A stretch of DNA of 64,000 bases from Stakelama marina (GCF_018122655.1 NZ_JAGRQC010000002.1:620001-684000), one strand, 5' to 3'. Positions 34,349-43,980 are shown, counted from the stretch's first letter. A program made the numbers and translations. Notes: generated by a model from the letters alone, not told the origin.

Positions 34349-35558
34349 CGCCCGTGCCCTCGACATCTTCCTTTACGATCGCAGGATCGGAACGATCACG
34401 CTGCTCGACGGTGATCACAGTATCTTCACGTTCGACGAAGGCTATGTCGCGGACGAGGCGCGCGAAACGCTAAGCCTCTCCGTTCGAGACGAATATGGCG
34501 CGCTGATCACCGATACCCGTGCCTATCGGACGCGCGTCGCGCCGTTCTTTTCCAACCTGCTGCCCGAAGGTACGTTGCGCGACTATCTCGCTAAGCGGGC
34601 TGGCGTGAAGGCAAGCCGCGAATTCCAGTTGCTCGCCGAGCTCGGCACCGATCTTCCCGGCGCCATTCGCGCAGTGCCCGTCCAGCAGACCACAGCAGCC
34701 GGCGGAGGCGAATTCGCTGACAACGAAAGCCATGTCGCCGCGCCGCCCATATTTCGCTTCTCGCTGGCGGGGGTGCAGCTCAAATTCTCGGCATTGAAAA
34801 ATCGCGGCAAGAATGGTGGCCTGACGATTCCGGCGCATGGCAATGGCGGTGACTGGATCGTCAAACTACCCTCCACGCGCTTTTCCGACGTTCCCGAGAA
34901 TGAGTTCGCGTCGATGAGCCTGGCCCGGCACGTCGGCATCGAGGTGCCGGATATCGATCTCGTACCCGTCGCAAAAATCGAGGGGCTGCCCGAAGGGATC
35001 GGCGAGTTCGGCGACAATGCCTATGCCATCCGGCGCTTCGACCGGACCCCGCACGGTCCCGTCCATATCGAGGATTTCGCGCAGGTCTTTGGCGTCTACC
35101 CCGACGATAAATATGAAAATGCCAGCTACCGAAATATCCTGTCGGTGCTGGCGATCGAGACCGACGAAGCGAGCATCGAGCAGTTCGTGCGCCGTCTCAC
35201 ATTTAGCGTGCTCATCGGCAATGGCGACATGCATCTGAAGAATTGGTCGCTGGTATATCCCGACCGGCGAGCGCCGATCCTGTCGCCGGCTTATGACCTC
35301 TTATCGACCGTTCCCTATCTGGGCGACGAGGAAGCGGCGCTCAAGTTTCGCCGGTCCAAGGCGTGGGGATCCTACACCTATGACGAACTCGGCGCGATGG
35401 CCGACAAGGCGCGTCTCGCCACTCGCCCCGTCATCCGGGCCGCAAAAGACACGGTCGAACGGTTCGACGCGGCGTGGGCGTCGGAAAGGGACCATCTGCC
35501 ACTATCGAGCAAGGTCATAGCAGCGATCGACCGCCATCGCGGACACCTCGTGATATGA
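34341..35558 (+). CDS. HipA-like serine/threonine kinase toxin
   Basis: A 405-residue protein. The HipA N-terminal subdomain contains FFSNLLPEGTLRDYLAKRAG. The kinase core has FRFSLAGVQLKFS, the catalytic loop LIGNGDMHLKNWSLVY and the metal-binding LSPAYDLLST. Classic HipA phosphorylates glutamyl-tRNA synthetase and drives growth arrest; the target here is not evident. With the overlapping antitoxin gene it forms a type II toxin-antitoxin module, probably stabilising the element. Confidence 0.9.
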   Translation: MTDARALDIFLYDRRIGTITLLDGDHSIFTFDEGYVADEARETLSLSVRDEYGALITDTRAYRTRVAPFFSNLLPEGTLRDYLAKRAGVKASREFQLLAELGTDLPGAIRAVPVQQTTAAGGGEFADNESHVAAPPIFRFSLAGVQLKFSALKNRGKNGGLTIPAHGNGGDWIVKLPSTRFSDVPENEFASMSLARHVGIEVPDIDLVPVAKIEGLPEGIGEFGDNAYAIRRFDRTPHGPVHIEDFAQVFGVYPDDKYENASYRNILSVLAIETDEASIEQFVRRLTFSVLIGNGDMHLKNWSLVYPDRRAPILSPAYDLLSTVPYLGDEEAALKFRRSKAWGSYTYDELGAMADKARLATRPVIRAAKDTVERFDAAWASERDHLPLSSKVIAAIDRHRGHLVI

Positions 35559-35612
35559 ATGACTCATCCGCTTTCCTTGTAGAAATCGCCGTCGCGCGCG
35601 AAGATGTCCGCG

Positions 35613-36533
35613 ATGCGCACTAATCTCGACCATTTGCCGCCGACACAGCAAGGCGAGCTGGAACGCGTCACGCGGCATTTGATGGCCGAGTTCGCGACCG
35701 CGATCGCGCGCGCGACCCAGCCCTGGAAAAAGAACGGGAAGATTCTCAAGATCATCCTGTTCGGCAGCTATGCGCGCAGCGACTGGGTTGACGATCCGGA
35801 CAGGGGCTATCAGTCGGACTTCGATCTGCTCGTGATCGTCAGCCATCCCGATCTGACCGACATCGCGGACTATTGGTATATCGCCGAGGATCTGATCCAG
35901 CGCGATTCCGCAATCGACCGTCCGGTCAATATCATCGTCCATACCCTCAACGAAGTGAACCAGGCGCTCAGTCGCGGCGAATATTTCTGGATCGATATCG
36001 CGCGCGACGGCATCGTGCTTTACGAGCTGCCCGGCAGCACGCTCGCGACACCCAAACCACTTACGCCTGCAGATGCATACGAAATGGGCGGAGCATATCT
36101 GTCGAAACAACTGCCAGCGGTTAATCGATGGCTGAAGCTAGCCCAAGTTTCGATGGAGGAAGGTGCCTCAGACACAGAATGGACCCGCAACGCCGCCTTC
36201 AATCTGCATCAAGCGACTGAAACCGCGTACGCCTGCTTCCTGCTCGTCCGCACGCTCTATTTCCCCCGGTCGCACAATATCAAGTTCCTGCGGTCGCTGG
36301 CCGAAGATAGCGAACCCCGGCTCGTCGCTGCCTGGCCCCGTGCGACCCGTCTCGAGCGGCGCCGGTTCGAACTGCTCAAGCGCGCTTATGTCGAAGCGCG
36401 TTATTCGGCGAATTTCACCATCGGCACCGAGGACCTCGAAATGTTGACGCGCTCGGTCCGCGATTTGCGCAATTTAGTCGCTGGCGTCTCACAGCAACGA
36501 ATAGACGAACTTCGAACCGCCGCGGGCCTCTAA
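35613..36533 (+). CDS. MNT-HEPN fusion: nucleotidyltransferase plus HEPN domain
   Basis: About 306 residues. The N-terminal minimal nucleotidyltransferase shows ILFGSYARSDWVDDP followed by QSDFDLLVIVSHPD, the GSxARxD...DxD catalytic pattern. The C-terminal HEPN-like domain (about residues 150-300) contains RNAAFNLHQATETAYACFLL. MNT and HEPN are usually separate antitoxin and toxin: the MNT partner adenylylates the HEPN RNase. Here both are in one chain, which may self-inhibit or act as a plain antibiotic-type nucleotidyltransferase. The classic RxxxxH RNase motif is not clear. It starts shortly after hipA; the ATG at 35604 is an alternative. Confidence 0.82.
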   Translation: MRTNLDHLPPTQQGELERVTRHLMAEFATAIARATQPWKKNGKILKIILFGSYARSDWVDDPDRGYQSDFDLLVIVSHPDLTDIADYWYIAEDLIQRDSAIDRPVNIIVHTLNEVNQALSRGEYFWIDIARDGIVLYELPGSTLATPKPLTPADAYEMGGAYLSKQLPAVNRWLKLAQVSMEEGASDTEWTRNAAFNLHQATETAYACFLLVRTLYFPRSHNIKFLRSLAEDSEPRLVAAWPRATRLERRRFELLKRAYVEARYSANFTIGTEDLEMLTRSVRDLRNLVAGVSQQRIDELRTAAGL

Positions 36534-36678
36534 CGCCTCTGACGGTGGCCGTTCCAATCAGCGCAACGAGCCATAGCGAGCTCTTCAAGGCCATTCGGCA
36601 CCGTTCCGTTTCCATCGTCTCTGATCGAGTCTGAGGCCATCCGGTTCGACCGTCGTCGTTCCGTATGGGAGCTTCGAC

Positions 36679-38694
36679 GTGACGCCCACCAAACTTCTTC
36701 TCGGTCAGATTCTCGTCGTTTTCGGGATCGTCCTCCTCGGTCTCTGGGCTTCGACCCAGTGGGTCGCAGCGGCGCTCGCCTATCAACCGGAATTGGGCGG
36801 CGCGTGGTTTCGCTTCGCTGGCACGCCGATCTACCGTCCCTGGGCGCTATTTCCGTGGTGGTATCATTTCAATGCCTATGCCCCGCGGATTTTCGATCGC
36901 GCCGGCATGTTCGCGGGTGCCAGCGGCTTTACCGGCTGCGGTGCCGCCATTTTCGGGTCGTTGTGGCGCGCACGCCAGTCTCGCAATGTCACCACTTATG
37001 GCTCGGCACGTTGGGCGACAACGCGCGAAATCAAACGGGCGGGCCTGCTACGCGATCAAGGCGTCATGCTTGGCCGTCTCGACGACCGCTATCTGCGTCA
37101 TGACGGTCCCGAACATGTCATGGCCTTCGCCCCGACCCGTTCGGGCAAGGGCGTCGGCCTTGTCGTGCCCACCTTGCTGTCCTGGACCGGTTCGGCGGTC
37201 ATTCACGATATCAAGGGCGAAAACTGGCAGCTGACGGCGGGTTGGCGGTCGCGCTTTTCGCATTGCCTGTTGTTCAACCCGACCGATCGCCGCTCGGCGC
37301 ATTATAATCCGCTGCTCGAAGTGCGTCGCGGCGCCCAAGAAGTGCGCGACGTCCAGAACATCGCCGACATCCTCGTCGACCCCGAAGGCGCGCTCGAACG
37401 CCGCAGTCATTGGGAGAAGACCAGCCACGCGCTGCTCGTCGGCGCCATCCTCCACATTCTCTATGCCGAGGAAGAAAAGACGCTCGCCCGCGTCGCAACC
37501 TTTCTATCCGACCCCAAACGTAGCTTCGTCGCGACGCTTCGACAGATGATGGCAACCAATCATCTCGGCACCGAAAAGACCCCCTGCCCGCATCCGGTCG
37601 TCGCCTCGGCCGCGCGCGAACTTCTCAACAAGAGCGAAAATGAACGTTCGGGCGTGCTCTCGACCGCCATGTCGTTTCTCGGCCTGTACCGCGATCCGAC
37701 CGTGGCCGCGGTGACCTCGCGTTGCGATTGGCGGATCGCCGATCTCGTCGAGGGCAAGCAGCCGCTTTCGCTCTACCTCGTCATCCCGCCCTCGGACATC
37801 AGCCGCACCAAGCCGCTGGTGCGCCTGGTGCTCAATCAGATCGGCAGGCGGCTAACCGAACGCCTCGATCAACCGACCGTCGCCGAACATCGACACAAGC
37901 TACTGATGATGTTGGATGAGTTTCCAGCACTCGGTCGGCTCGACTTCTTCGAGACCAGTCTCGCCTTCATGGCCGGTTACGGCATCCGCGCGTTCCTGAT
38001 CGCGCAGAGCCTTAACCAGATAGAGAAGGCTTACGGCGAGCACAATTCGATCCTCGACAATTGTCATGTCCGGGTGGCGTTTGCGACCAATGACGAGCGC
38101 ACGGCAAAACGCATTTCGGATGCGCTCGGCACGGCGACCGAGCAGCGCGCGATGCGTAATTATGCTGGTCACCGCCTCGCGCCGTGGCTCGCGCATGTCA
38201 TGGTCAGCCGCCAGGAAACCGCGCGCCAGCTTCTGACCCCCGGCGAAATCATGCAGCTCCCGTCCGACGAGCAGCTTGTGCTCGTCGCCGGTCTCGCGCC
38301 GATTCGGGCGACCAAGCTGCGCTATTTCGCCGACGGCAATTTTGCCGCGCGCGTCACCGCACCACCCGTCCTGGCCAAGGGCCGCTATGGTGACCGTCCG
38401 GCTGACCGCCCGAATGTTTGGGCAGACGCAGTCCGCCTCGACGATCGCGATCGACCGGATGCCGAAGACGAGGCCTGCACTCGAGATGGCGGACGCGAGC
38501 AGCAGCGTCAGCCTGGGCTGCCCGAACACGCGCCTCGCGCGACAGAACCGCAAGAGCCGACCCTTGTGGCCGCTGAGGACGACGATCCCGCGCAGGACAA
38601 TCGCGCCATGGATCAGGCGCGCAGCCTGAGCGCGGTCGCGCGGGGTTACGGGCTCAATCAGTCAAGCGACCACGATCTGGTGCCGGGGATCTGA
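36679..38694 (+). CDS. traG: type IV coupling protein TraG/VirD4
   Basis: A 671-residue inner-membrane ATPase with a GTG start. Two N-terminal helices (LLLGQILVVFGIVLLGLWAS and a second near GCGAAIFGSLW) precede the P-loop in AFAPTRSGKGVGLVVP. Walker B is LLMMLDEFPALGRLDFF. It links the relaxase-DNA complex to the secretion channel. It opens the trb operon, with a CopG gene 4 bases downstream. The acidic C-terminal tail of about 60 residues may contact substrates. Confidence 0.94.
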   Translation: MTPTKLLLGQILVVFGIVLLGLWASTQWVAAALAYQPELGGAWFRFAGTPIYRPWALFPWWYHFNAYAPRIFDRAGMFAGASGFTGCGAAIFGSLWRARQSRNVTTYGSARWATTREIKRAGLLRDQGVMLGRLDDRYLRHDGPEHVMAFAPTRSGKGVGLVVPTLLSWTGSAVIHDIKGENWQLTAGWRSRFSHCLLFNPTDRRSAHYNPLLEVRRGAQEVRDVQNIADILVDPEGALERRSHWEKTSHALLVGAILHILYAEEEKTLARVATFLSDPKRSFVATLRQMMATNHLGTEKTPCPHPVVASAARELLNKSENERSGVLSTAMSFLGLYRDPTVAAVTSRCDWRIADLVEGKQPLSLYLVIPPSDISRTKPLVRLVLNQIGRRLTERLDQPTVAEHRHKLLMMLDEFPALGRLDFFETSLAFMAGYGIRAFLIAQSLNQIEKAYGEHNSILDNCHVRVAFATNDERTAKRISDALGTATEQRAMRNYAGHRLAPWLAHVMVSRQETARQLLTPGEIMQLPSDEQLVLVAGLAPIRATKLRYFADGNFAARVTAPPVLAKGRYGDRPADRPNVWADAVRLDDRDRPDAEDEACTRDGGREQQRQPGLPEHAPRATEPQEPTLVAAEDDDPAQDNRAMDQARSLSAVARGYGLNQSSDHDLVPGI

Positions 38695-38697
38695 GCG

Positions 38698-39102
38698 ATG
38701 AAAATACGCCAGAACCTCTATATCGATCGAGAACTCGCCGAGGCGCTCCAGGCGCTCGCCGCGGGCGAGGCCGGCAACAAGTCACGGCTCGTCAATGACG
38801 CGATTCGTGATTGGCTTGAACGGCGCGGCGCAAAGGAGATTGACGATCTTCTGAAGCGCCGGCTCGACCGACTCGGTCGCGAGATCGGCCATACCCGCCG
38901 CGACATCGAAGTGCTGCTCGAAAGCCTGTCGCTGTTCATCCGCTACCAGCTGATGGTGACCGCGCCGCTTCCCGAAGGGGACGCCGCCGCGATCGCGGTC
39001 GGCCAGGCACGGTTCGACAAGTTCGTGTCCCAGGTGGCGCGCCAAATCGCCTCGGAGCATCGTACGCTCGGTGAAACATCCGATACCGGAAAAATCTCGT
39101 GA
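38698..39102 (+). CDS. ribbon-helix-helix (CopG-like) protein between traG and trbB
   Basis: A 134-residue protein. The N-terminal ribbon-helix-helix reads MKIRQNLYIDRELAEALQAL with NKSRLVNDAIRDWLERRG. The remainder is helical. Such proteins regularly lie between traG and trbB in these operons and may repress the operon or bind oriT as an accessory relaxosome factor. The stop overlaps the GTG start of trbB by four bases. Confidence 0.85.
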   Translation: MKIRQNLYIDRELAEALQALAAGEAGNKSRLVNDAIRDWLERRGAKEIDDLLKRRLDRLGREIGHTRRDIEVLLESLSLFIRYQLMVTAPLPEGDAAAIAVGQARFDKFVSQVARQIASEHRTLGETSDTGKIS

Positions 39103-40100
39103 GCGGCGACACCTTCGATGCCGGTAGCGATGGCCGCCGCCGAACCATGCTGCGCACCGCGATGGGGCCGACAATCACCGCCGCCCTCACCGATCCGCTT
39201 GTCCTCGAAGTCATGGTCAACCCCGATGGAGAGCTGCGCCTCGATCGGCTTGGCGAAGGCCGCATCGGTACCGGCGTGCGCTACGATCCCGCTCAAATCG
39301 AACGAATCGTCCGATTGGTCGCCAGCCATGCTCGTACCGAGGTGAATGCTACGGCACCGATCGTATCGGCGGAACTTCCGCCGTTCGGTGACGGCGCCGG
39401 CGAGCGGTTCGAAGGCGTGTTGCCGCCGGTCAGTCTCGCGCCCTGCTTTTCGATCCGTAAGCCCGCGACCCGGCTCTATACGCTGATGGACTATGTGACC
39501 GATGGGATCATGTCGGCCGAAGTCGCGCGGTTGCTGAGCCTGGCTGTCGTCGATCGGCGTAATATCCTTGTCGCGGGCGGCACCAGTTCGGGTAAGACCA
39601 CGCTCGCCAATGCGCTGCTTGCCGAAATGGCCCATCTCGACGAGCGCGTGATCCTGATCGAGGATACGCGCGAGCTCCAATCGCCCGCGGCCGATACCGT
39701 CGCGCTCAGGACTCGCGCTGGTGCGGTGTCGATGGCCGATCTTGTCCGCTCGACACTGAGGCTGCGGCCCGACCGCATCATCGTCGGCGAAGTGCGGGGC
39801 CCCGAAGCGCTCGATATGCTCAAGGCTTGGAATACCGGCCATCCCGGCGGCATCGCGACGGTTCATGCGAACGGCGCCGGTGCAGCGCTTTTCCGGCTCG
39901 AGCAGCTCGTCCAGGAAGCCGTGGTCACCGTGCCCCAGCGACTGATCGCTGATGCGATCGATCTGATCGTGTTCATTTCCGGCCGGGGAACCGCGCGCCG
40001 GGTCGAGACGCTCGCGCGCGTCGCCGGTCTCGATCCGGACGGCGGCTACGCCGTGCTCGACATCACCCCCCTCACACCCCCCGACAGTCAAGGAGACTGA
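39099..40100 (+). CDS. trbB: TrbB, VirB11-type secretion ATPase
   Basis: A 333-residue hexameric ATPase starting with GTG. Walker A is ILVAGGTSSGKTTLANALL. The Asp box is ERVILIEDTRELQ, Walker B lies in RPDRIIVGEVRGPEAL and the His box in GHPGGIATVHANG. It powers pilus assembly and DNA export from the cytoplasmic face. It lies next to trbC with a 2-base gap. Confidence 0.94.
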   Translation: MSGDTFDAGSDGRRRTMLRTAMGPTITAALTDPLVLEVMVNPDGELRLDRLGEGRIGTGVRYDPAQIERIVRLVASHARTEVNATAPIVSAELPPFGDGAGERFEGVLPPVSLAPCFSIRKPATRLYTLMDYVTDGIMSAEVARLLSLAVVDRRNILVAGGTSSGKTTLANALLAEMAHLDERVILIEDTRELQSPAADTVALRTRAGAVSMADLVRSTLRLRPDRIIVGEVRGPEALDMLKAWNTGHPGGIATVHANGAGAALFRLEQLVQEAVVTVPQRLIADAIDLIVFISGRGTARRVETLARVAGLDPDGGYAVLDITPLTPPDSQGD

Positions 40101-40102
40101 CC

Positions 40103-40432
40103 ATGTACCCGATGCGCCTTCGTCGCCGCGCGGCTTGCTTTATCGCCGCCGCGTTTCTCTCAGCCACGACCTCGACCACCGCCTGGGCGAGCGGTTCGGG
40201 CATGCCTTGGGAACAGCCGCTTCAGCAGGTGCTGGAATCGGTGCAGGGGCCGGTCGCGAAGATTGTCGCGGTGATCATCATCATCGTCACCGGATTGACG
40301 CTTGCGTTCGGCGAGACGGCGGGTGGATTTCGCCGTCTCATCCAAATCATCTTCGGCCTGTCGATCGCCTTTGCCGCGTCGAGCTTCTTTCTTTCCTTCT
40401 TCAGCTTTGGCGGCGGGGCGCTGGTCGCATGA
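40103..40432 (+). CDS. trbC: TrbC, VirB2-type pilin precursor
   Basis: A 109-residue pilin precursor. A long signal peptide (ACFIAAAFLSATTSTTAWAS) is followed by two hydrophobic segments (IVAVIIIIVTGLTLAFG and IIFGLSIAFAASSFFLSFF). Maturation by the TraF peptidase at 25428 is expected. Its stop overlaps the trbD start. Confidence 0.9.
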   Translation: MYPMRLRRRAACFIAAAFLSATTSTTAWASGSGMPWEQPLQQVLESVQGPVAKIVAVIIIIVTGLTLAFGETAGGFRRLIQIIFGLSIAFAASSFFLSFFSFGGGALVA

Positions 40433-40704
40433 CCTCGATTTCGTCCCACCATATCGAGGGTTTCGAAGTGCCCATCCATGGCAGTCTCGGCTCGCCGATC
40501 CTGCTCGGCGGTGCGCCGCGCGGGCTTGCGATCGTCAACGGAACGCTTGCCGCCGCTGTCGGTCTTGGCCTCCAGCAATGGATCGCCGGCCTCGCACTAT
40601 GGGCCGTCGGGCACAGCCTTGCGGTGTTCGCTGCGCGCCACGATCCCGACTTCGCGCCCGTGCTGATCCGCCATCTGCGCCAGAAGGGCTATCTGGCATG
40701 TTAG
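40429..40704 (+). CDS. trbD: TrbD, VirB3-type inner-membrane protein
   Basis: A 91-residue protein, ATG overlapping the trbC stop by four bases. The family pattern is visible: GFEVPIHGSLGSPILLGGAP near the start, two hydrophobic segments (LAIVNGTLAAAVGLGLQQW, then LALWAVGHSLAVFAARHDP) and a short tail that contacts the VirB4 ATPase. Its stop overlaps trbE by seven bases. Confidence 0.9.
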   Translation: MTSISSHHIEGFEVPIHGSLGSPILLGGAPRGLAIVNGTLAAAVGLGLQQWIAGLALWAVGHSLAVFAARHDPDFAPVLIRHLRQKGYLAC

Positions 40705-43145
40705 CGCTCCATGAATATCGCCAGCGCGCTGACCGGCTGTCCGACCACTTGCCATGGGCAGCGTTGGTCGCGCCGGGCGTCGTCCTCAACAAGGACGGCA
40801 GCTTTCAGCGAAGCTTTACGTTTCGCGGTCCCGATCTCGAAAGCGCGACCGAGGCTGAACTGGTGTCCGCATCCGCGCGCGCCAATAACGTGCTCAAGCG
40901 GTTCGGGACGGGCTGGGCGCTGTTCTTCGAAGCAGTCCGCCGTGAAGCACTAGATTATCCGGTCAGCCGCTTCCCCGATCCTGTCTCCTGGCTCGTCGAT
41001 GCCGAACGTCGCGCCGCCTTCGAAGCCGAGGGTCGGCACTTCGAGAGCCGGTATTTTGGAACCCTGGTCTGGATGCCGCCCGCCGACAGCAGCGATGCCG
41101 CCGGACGCGCGCTGGTGGAGCGCGATAGTCGGCAAGAGGGCCGCGACTGGCACGCCAGCCTTGCAAGCTTTGCAGCGAAAACCGATCGTGCGCTCGATTT
41201 GCTCGCGGGCTTCATGCCCGATGTTCATCCGCTGGATGACACCGAGACCCTGACCTATCTCCATGCGACCATATCGACGCGCCCGCACGTCGTGCGCGCG
41301 CCAGACACGCCGGTTTACCTCGATGCGATCCTCGCCGATACTCCGCTGACCGGGGGTCTCGAGCCGATGCTCGGGACCGCGCATTTGCGCACCCTGACGA
41401 TCCTCGGCTTTCCAAATACCAGCCGGCCCGGCCTTCTCGACGCGCTCAATGCCACCGATTTCTCCTATCGTTGGATGACGCGCTTCATCGCGCTCGACAA
41501 GGCCGATGCGACCAAGATCCTCACCCGCCTTCGTCGTCAGTGGTTCAACAAGCGCAAGTCGATCACTGCGCTCCTGCGTGAAGTGCTCTACAGTCAGCCG
41601 GCGCAATTGCTCGACAGCGACGCCGACAACAAGGTGGCTGACGCCGACCTGGCGCTCCAATCGCTTGGCGGCGACCATGTCGCGTTCGGGTATCTGACCA
41701 CCACTATCACGGTTACCGACACGGACCGCGTCCGGGTCGACGACAAGCTCCGCGCCGTCGAGCGGATCGTCAACGGGCTGGGCTTTACCAGCATGCGCGA
41801 GGGCGTGAACGCGGTCGAGGCATGGCTTTCATCCCTGCCTGGCCAAAGTTACGCCAATGTCCGTCAGCCGCTGATTCATACGCTCAATCTCGCTCACCTG
41901 ATGCCGCTCTCGTCCGTTTGGGCCGGCCCGGTGAAGAACGATCATCTTGACGGTGCGCCGCTACTGTACGCCCAAACCAGCGGCACGACGCCGTTTCGGC
42001 TTTCGACCCATGTCGGCGATGTCGGCCATATGCTCGTCGTCGGTCCGACCGGCGCGGGCAAATCCGTACTGCTCGCGATGATCGCGCTGCAATTCCGTCG
42101 CTACGCCAATGCCCGGATCATTGTGTTCGACATGGGGTTTTCGGCGCGCGCCGCGGTGCTAGCGATGGGAGGGAGTCACCATTCCCTTGGTCCTCGGCCG
42201 GAGCATGGCGATGGCGGAGGGCTCAGCTTCCAGCCGCTGCGCGATATCGATGACGTCGATGAACGCAGCTGGGCGGCGGAGTGGGTCGCGGCCCTGGTGA
42301 CCCACGAACAGGTCAATCTTACCCCCGATATCAAGGAGCTGATCTGGTCGGCGCTCGGCAACCTTGCGAGCGCGCCACGCGAAGAACGCACCCTTACCGG
42401 GCTTAGTCTGTTGCTCCAGTCGAACGCGCTCAGGACCGCGCTTGCGCCCTATACGCTCGATGGGGCTTATGGCGGGCTGCTCGACGCCGACGACGAGCGG
42501 CTCGCCTTTGCCGATGTGCAATGCTTCGAGACCGAGGCGCTTATGCTGCGCAAAGGCGTCGTCGCGCCCGTCCTCACCTATCTGTTCCACCGCATCGAAA
42601 AGCGCTTCGATGGTCGCCCGACCCTGTTGCTGCTCGACGAAGCCTGGAGTCTGCTCGACGATCCCCTGTTCGCCGCGCGAATTCGTGAATGGCTCAAGAC
42701 GCTCAGAAAGAAAAACGTCTCGGTTCTGTTCGCGACGCAGAGTCTCGCCGACATTACCCACAGCGCGATCGCACCGGCCATTATCGAAAGCTGTCCGCAG
42801 CGCATCTTCCTGCCGAATGATCGTGCGATCGAGCCACAAAGCCGCGCTGCCTATGAACGTTTTGGCCTCAACGAGCGCCAGGTCGAACTGATCAGCCGAT
42901 CGACGCCCAAGCGGCATTATTATCTGCAATCAGCGCGCGGCAACCGCCTGTTCGAACTCGGTCTCGGCCCCATCGCGCTCGCGCTGTGTGGCGCGGCCGA
43001 TCCCGCGACGCAGGCGCAGATCGACGCGCTCATCGCCAATGGCGGGCAGGACGGCTTGGCCGCCCGCTTCCTCACCGCCTCCGGTCTGTCCTGGGCGGCA
43101 GATCTGCTCGCGGAATTTCCCGACACCTCATCAGCACAGGAGTAA
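40698..43145 (+). CDS. trbE: TrbE, VirB4-type secretion ATPase
   Basis: An 815-residue ATPase starting at the ATG at 40698 inside the end of trbD; the longer frame upstream is rejected. Walker A is MLVVGPTGAGKSVLLAMIAL near residue 450 and Walker B is PTLLLLDEAWSLLDDP. The N-terminal 400 residues form the CagE/TrbE/VirB domain (LSDHLPWAALVAPGVVLNKD). It is the largest motor of the channel and the best marker that a full type IV system is encoded. Confidence 0.95.
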   Translation: MLALHEYRQRADRLSDHLPWAALVAPGVVLNKDGSFQRSFTFRGPDLESATEAELVSASARANNVLKRFGTGWALFFEAVRREALDYPVSRFPDPVSWLVDAERRAAFEAEGRHFESRYFGTLVWMPPADSSDAAGRALVERDSRQEGRDWHASLASFAAKTDRALDLLAGFMPDVHPLDDTETLTYLHATISTRPHVVRAPDTPVYLDAILADTPLTGGLEPMLGTAHLRTLTILGFPNTSRPGLLDALNATDFSYRWMTRFIALDKADATKILTRLRRQWFNKRKSITALLREVLYSQPAQLLDSDADNKVADADLALQSLGGDHVAFGYLTTTITVTDTDRVRVDDKLRAVERIVNGLGFTSMREGVNAVEAWLSSLPGQSYANVRQPLIHTLNLAHLMPLSSVWAGPVKNDHLDGAPLLYAQTSGTTPFRLSTHVGDVGHMLVVGPTGAGKSVLLAMIALQFRRYANARIIVFDMGFSARAAVLAMGGSHHSLGPRPEHGDGGGLSFQPLRDIDDVDERSWAAEWVAALVTHEQVNLTPDIKELIWSALGNLASAPREERTLTGLSLLLQSNALRTALAPYTLDGAYGGLLDADDERLAFADVQCFETEALMLRKGVVAPVLTYLFHRIEKRFDGRPTLLLLDEAWSLLDDPLFAARIREWLKTLRKKNVSVLFATQSLADITHSAIAPAIIESCPQRIFLPNDRAIEPQSRAAYERFGLNERQVELISRSTPKRHYYLQSARGNRLFELGLGPIALALCGAADPATQAQIDALIANGGQDGLAARFLTASGLSWAADLLAEFPDTSSAQE

Positions 43146-43149
43146 GACA

Positions 43150-43896
43150 ATGTCCTTCGACGCCCGCAAATATTTCGTTTCGTCTGCCCTCACGCTCGGC
43201 ACTTTGGTGTCGTTCGGCGTCGCGCTCACTCTCCCCGCGACGCCCGCCGCGGCGCAATTTACCGTGTTCGATCCGAGCAACTACAGTCAAAATTTGCTTA
43301 CGGCGGCACGCACCCTCCAGCAAATCAACAACCAGATCCAGTCGCTGCAAAATGAAGCGTCGATGCTCCTCAATCAGGCGAAGAATCTTCGCCGCGTTGA
43401 TTTTCCCGAGGTAGAGACGCTCAACCGGACGCTCCAGCAAATCGACCAATTGATGGGCGAGGCAAAGGGCGTTGGATTTCGGGTTGATGGCCTCGACCGG
43501 CAATTTCGTCGGCTCTTTCCAAGAGACTTTGATCAGGCGCTGTCGAGCGATGAGCGTGTGATCGCGGCGCGCACCCGGCTCGGCACCGCGATGGACGCCT
43601 ATCACGAGACGATGACGGTTCAGGCGCAGGTCGTCGAAAACGTCGCCTCGGACGCCGCGACCCTGCGCACGCTTATCGCGCGTAGCCAAGGCGCCGAAGG
43701 CGCGCTTCAGGTTCAACAGGCGACCAATCAGCTGCTTGCGCTCACCGCCAAGCAACAGCTTCAGCTCCAGAATATGATGGCGGCACAATATCGCGCTCAA
43801 GCGGTCGAGGCGGCGCGACGCGCGCAAGCCGAAAGCGACGCCCGCGCGACCACGAAACGCTTTCTCGGCTCCGGCTCGGCCTACACGCCCCAATAG
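43150..43896 (+). CDS. trbJ: TrbJ, VirB5-type minor pilus protein
   Basis: A 248-residue exported protein; AGGAG precedes the ATG at 43150. The signal peptide ends near TPAAAQF. The mature part starts TVFDPSNYSQNLLTAARTLQ and is rich in Gln-containing coiled-coil helices (QINNQIQSLQNEASMLLNQA), as expected for VirB5 pilus-tip proteins. It is followed by a 118-base gap with strong hairpins, and no trbK-like entry-exclusion lipoprotein is present in that gap. Confidence 0.92.
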   Translation: MSFDARKYFVSSALTLGTLVSFGVALTLPATPAAAQFTVFDPSNYSQNLLTAARTLQQINNQIQSLQNEASMLLNQAKNLRRVDFPEVETLNRTLQQIDQLMGEAKGVGFRVDGLDRQFRRLFPRDFDQALSSDERVIAARTRLGTAMDAYHETMTVQAQVVENVASDAATLRTLIARSQGAEGALQVQQATNQLLALTAKQQLQLQNMMAAQYRAQAVEAARRAQAESDARATTKRFLGSGSAYTPQ

Positions 43897-43942
43897 GCTT
43901 GAGTCCGAGAGGTGACGGCGGATTCGCCCTCCGTCCGTCACC

Positions 43943-43980
43943 GTCGCGGGGCGCGTACGCTCCCCCGCGCGCCCCGCGAC
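43943..43980 (+). promoter_or_regulatory. 13-bp perfect hairpin between trbJ and trbL
   Basis: GTCGCGGGGCGCG (43943-43955) pairs exactly with CGCGCCCCGCGAC (43968-43980) around 12 bases. Just before it GGTGACGG and CCGTCACC form a second stem. A pyrimidine-rich CTTCTCTTCTCC follows without a true T-run. It splits the trb operon and may lower expression of trbL onward or protect the upstream mRNA end. Confidence 0.6.
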
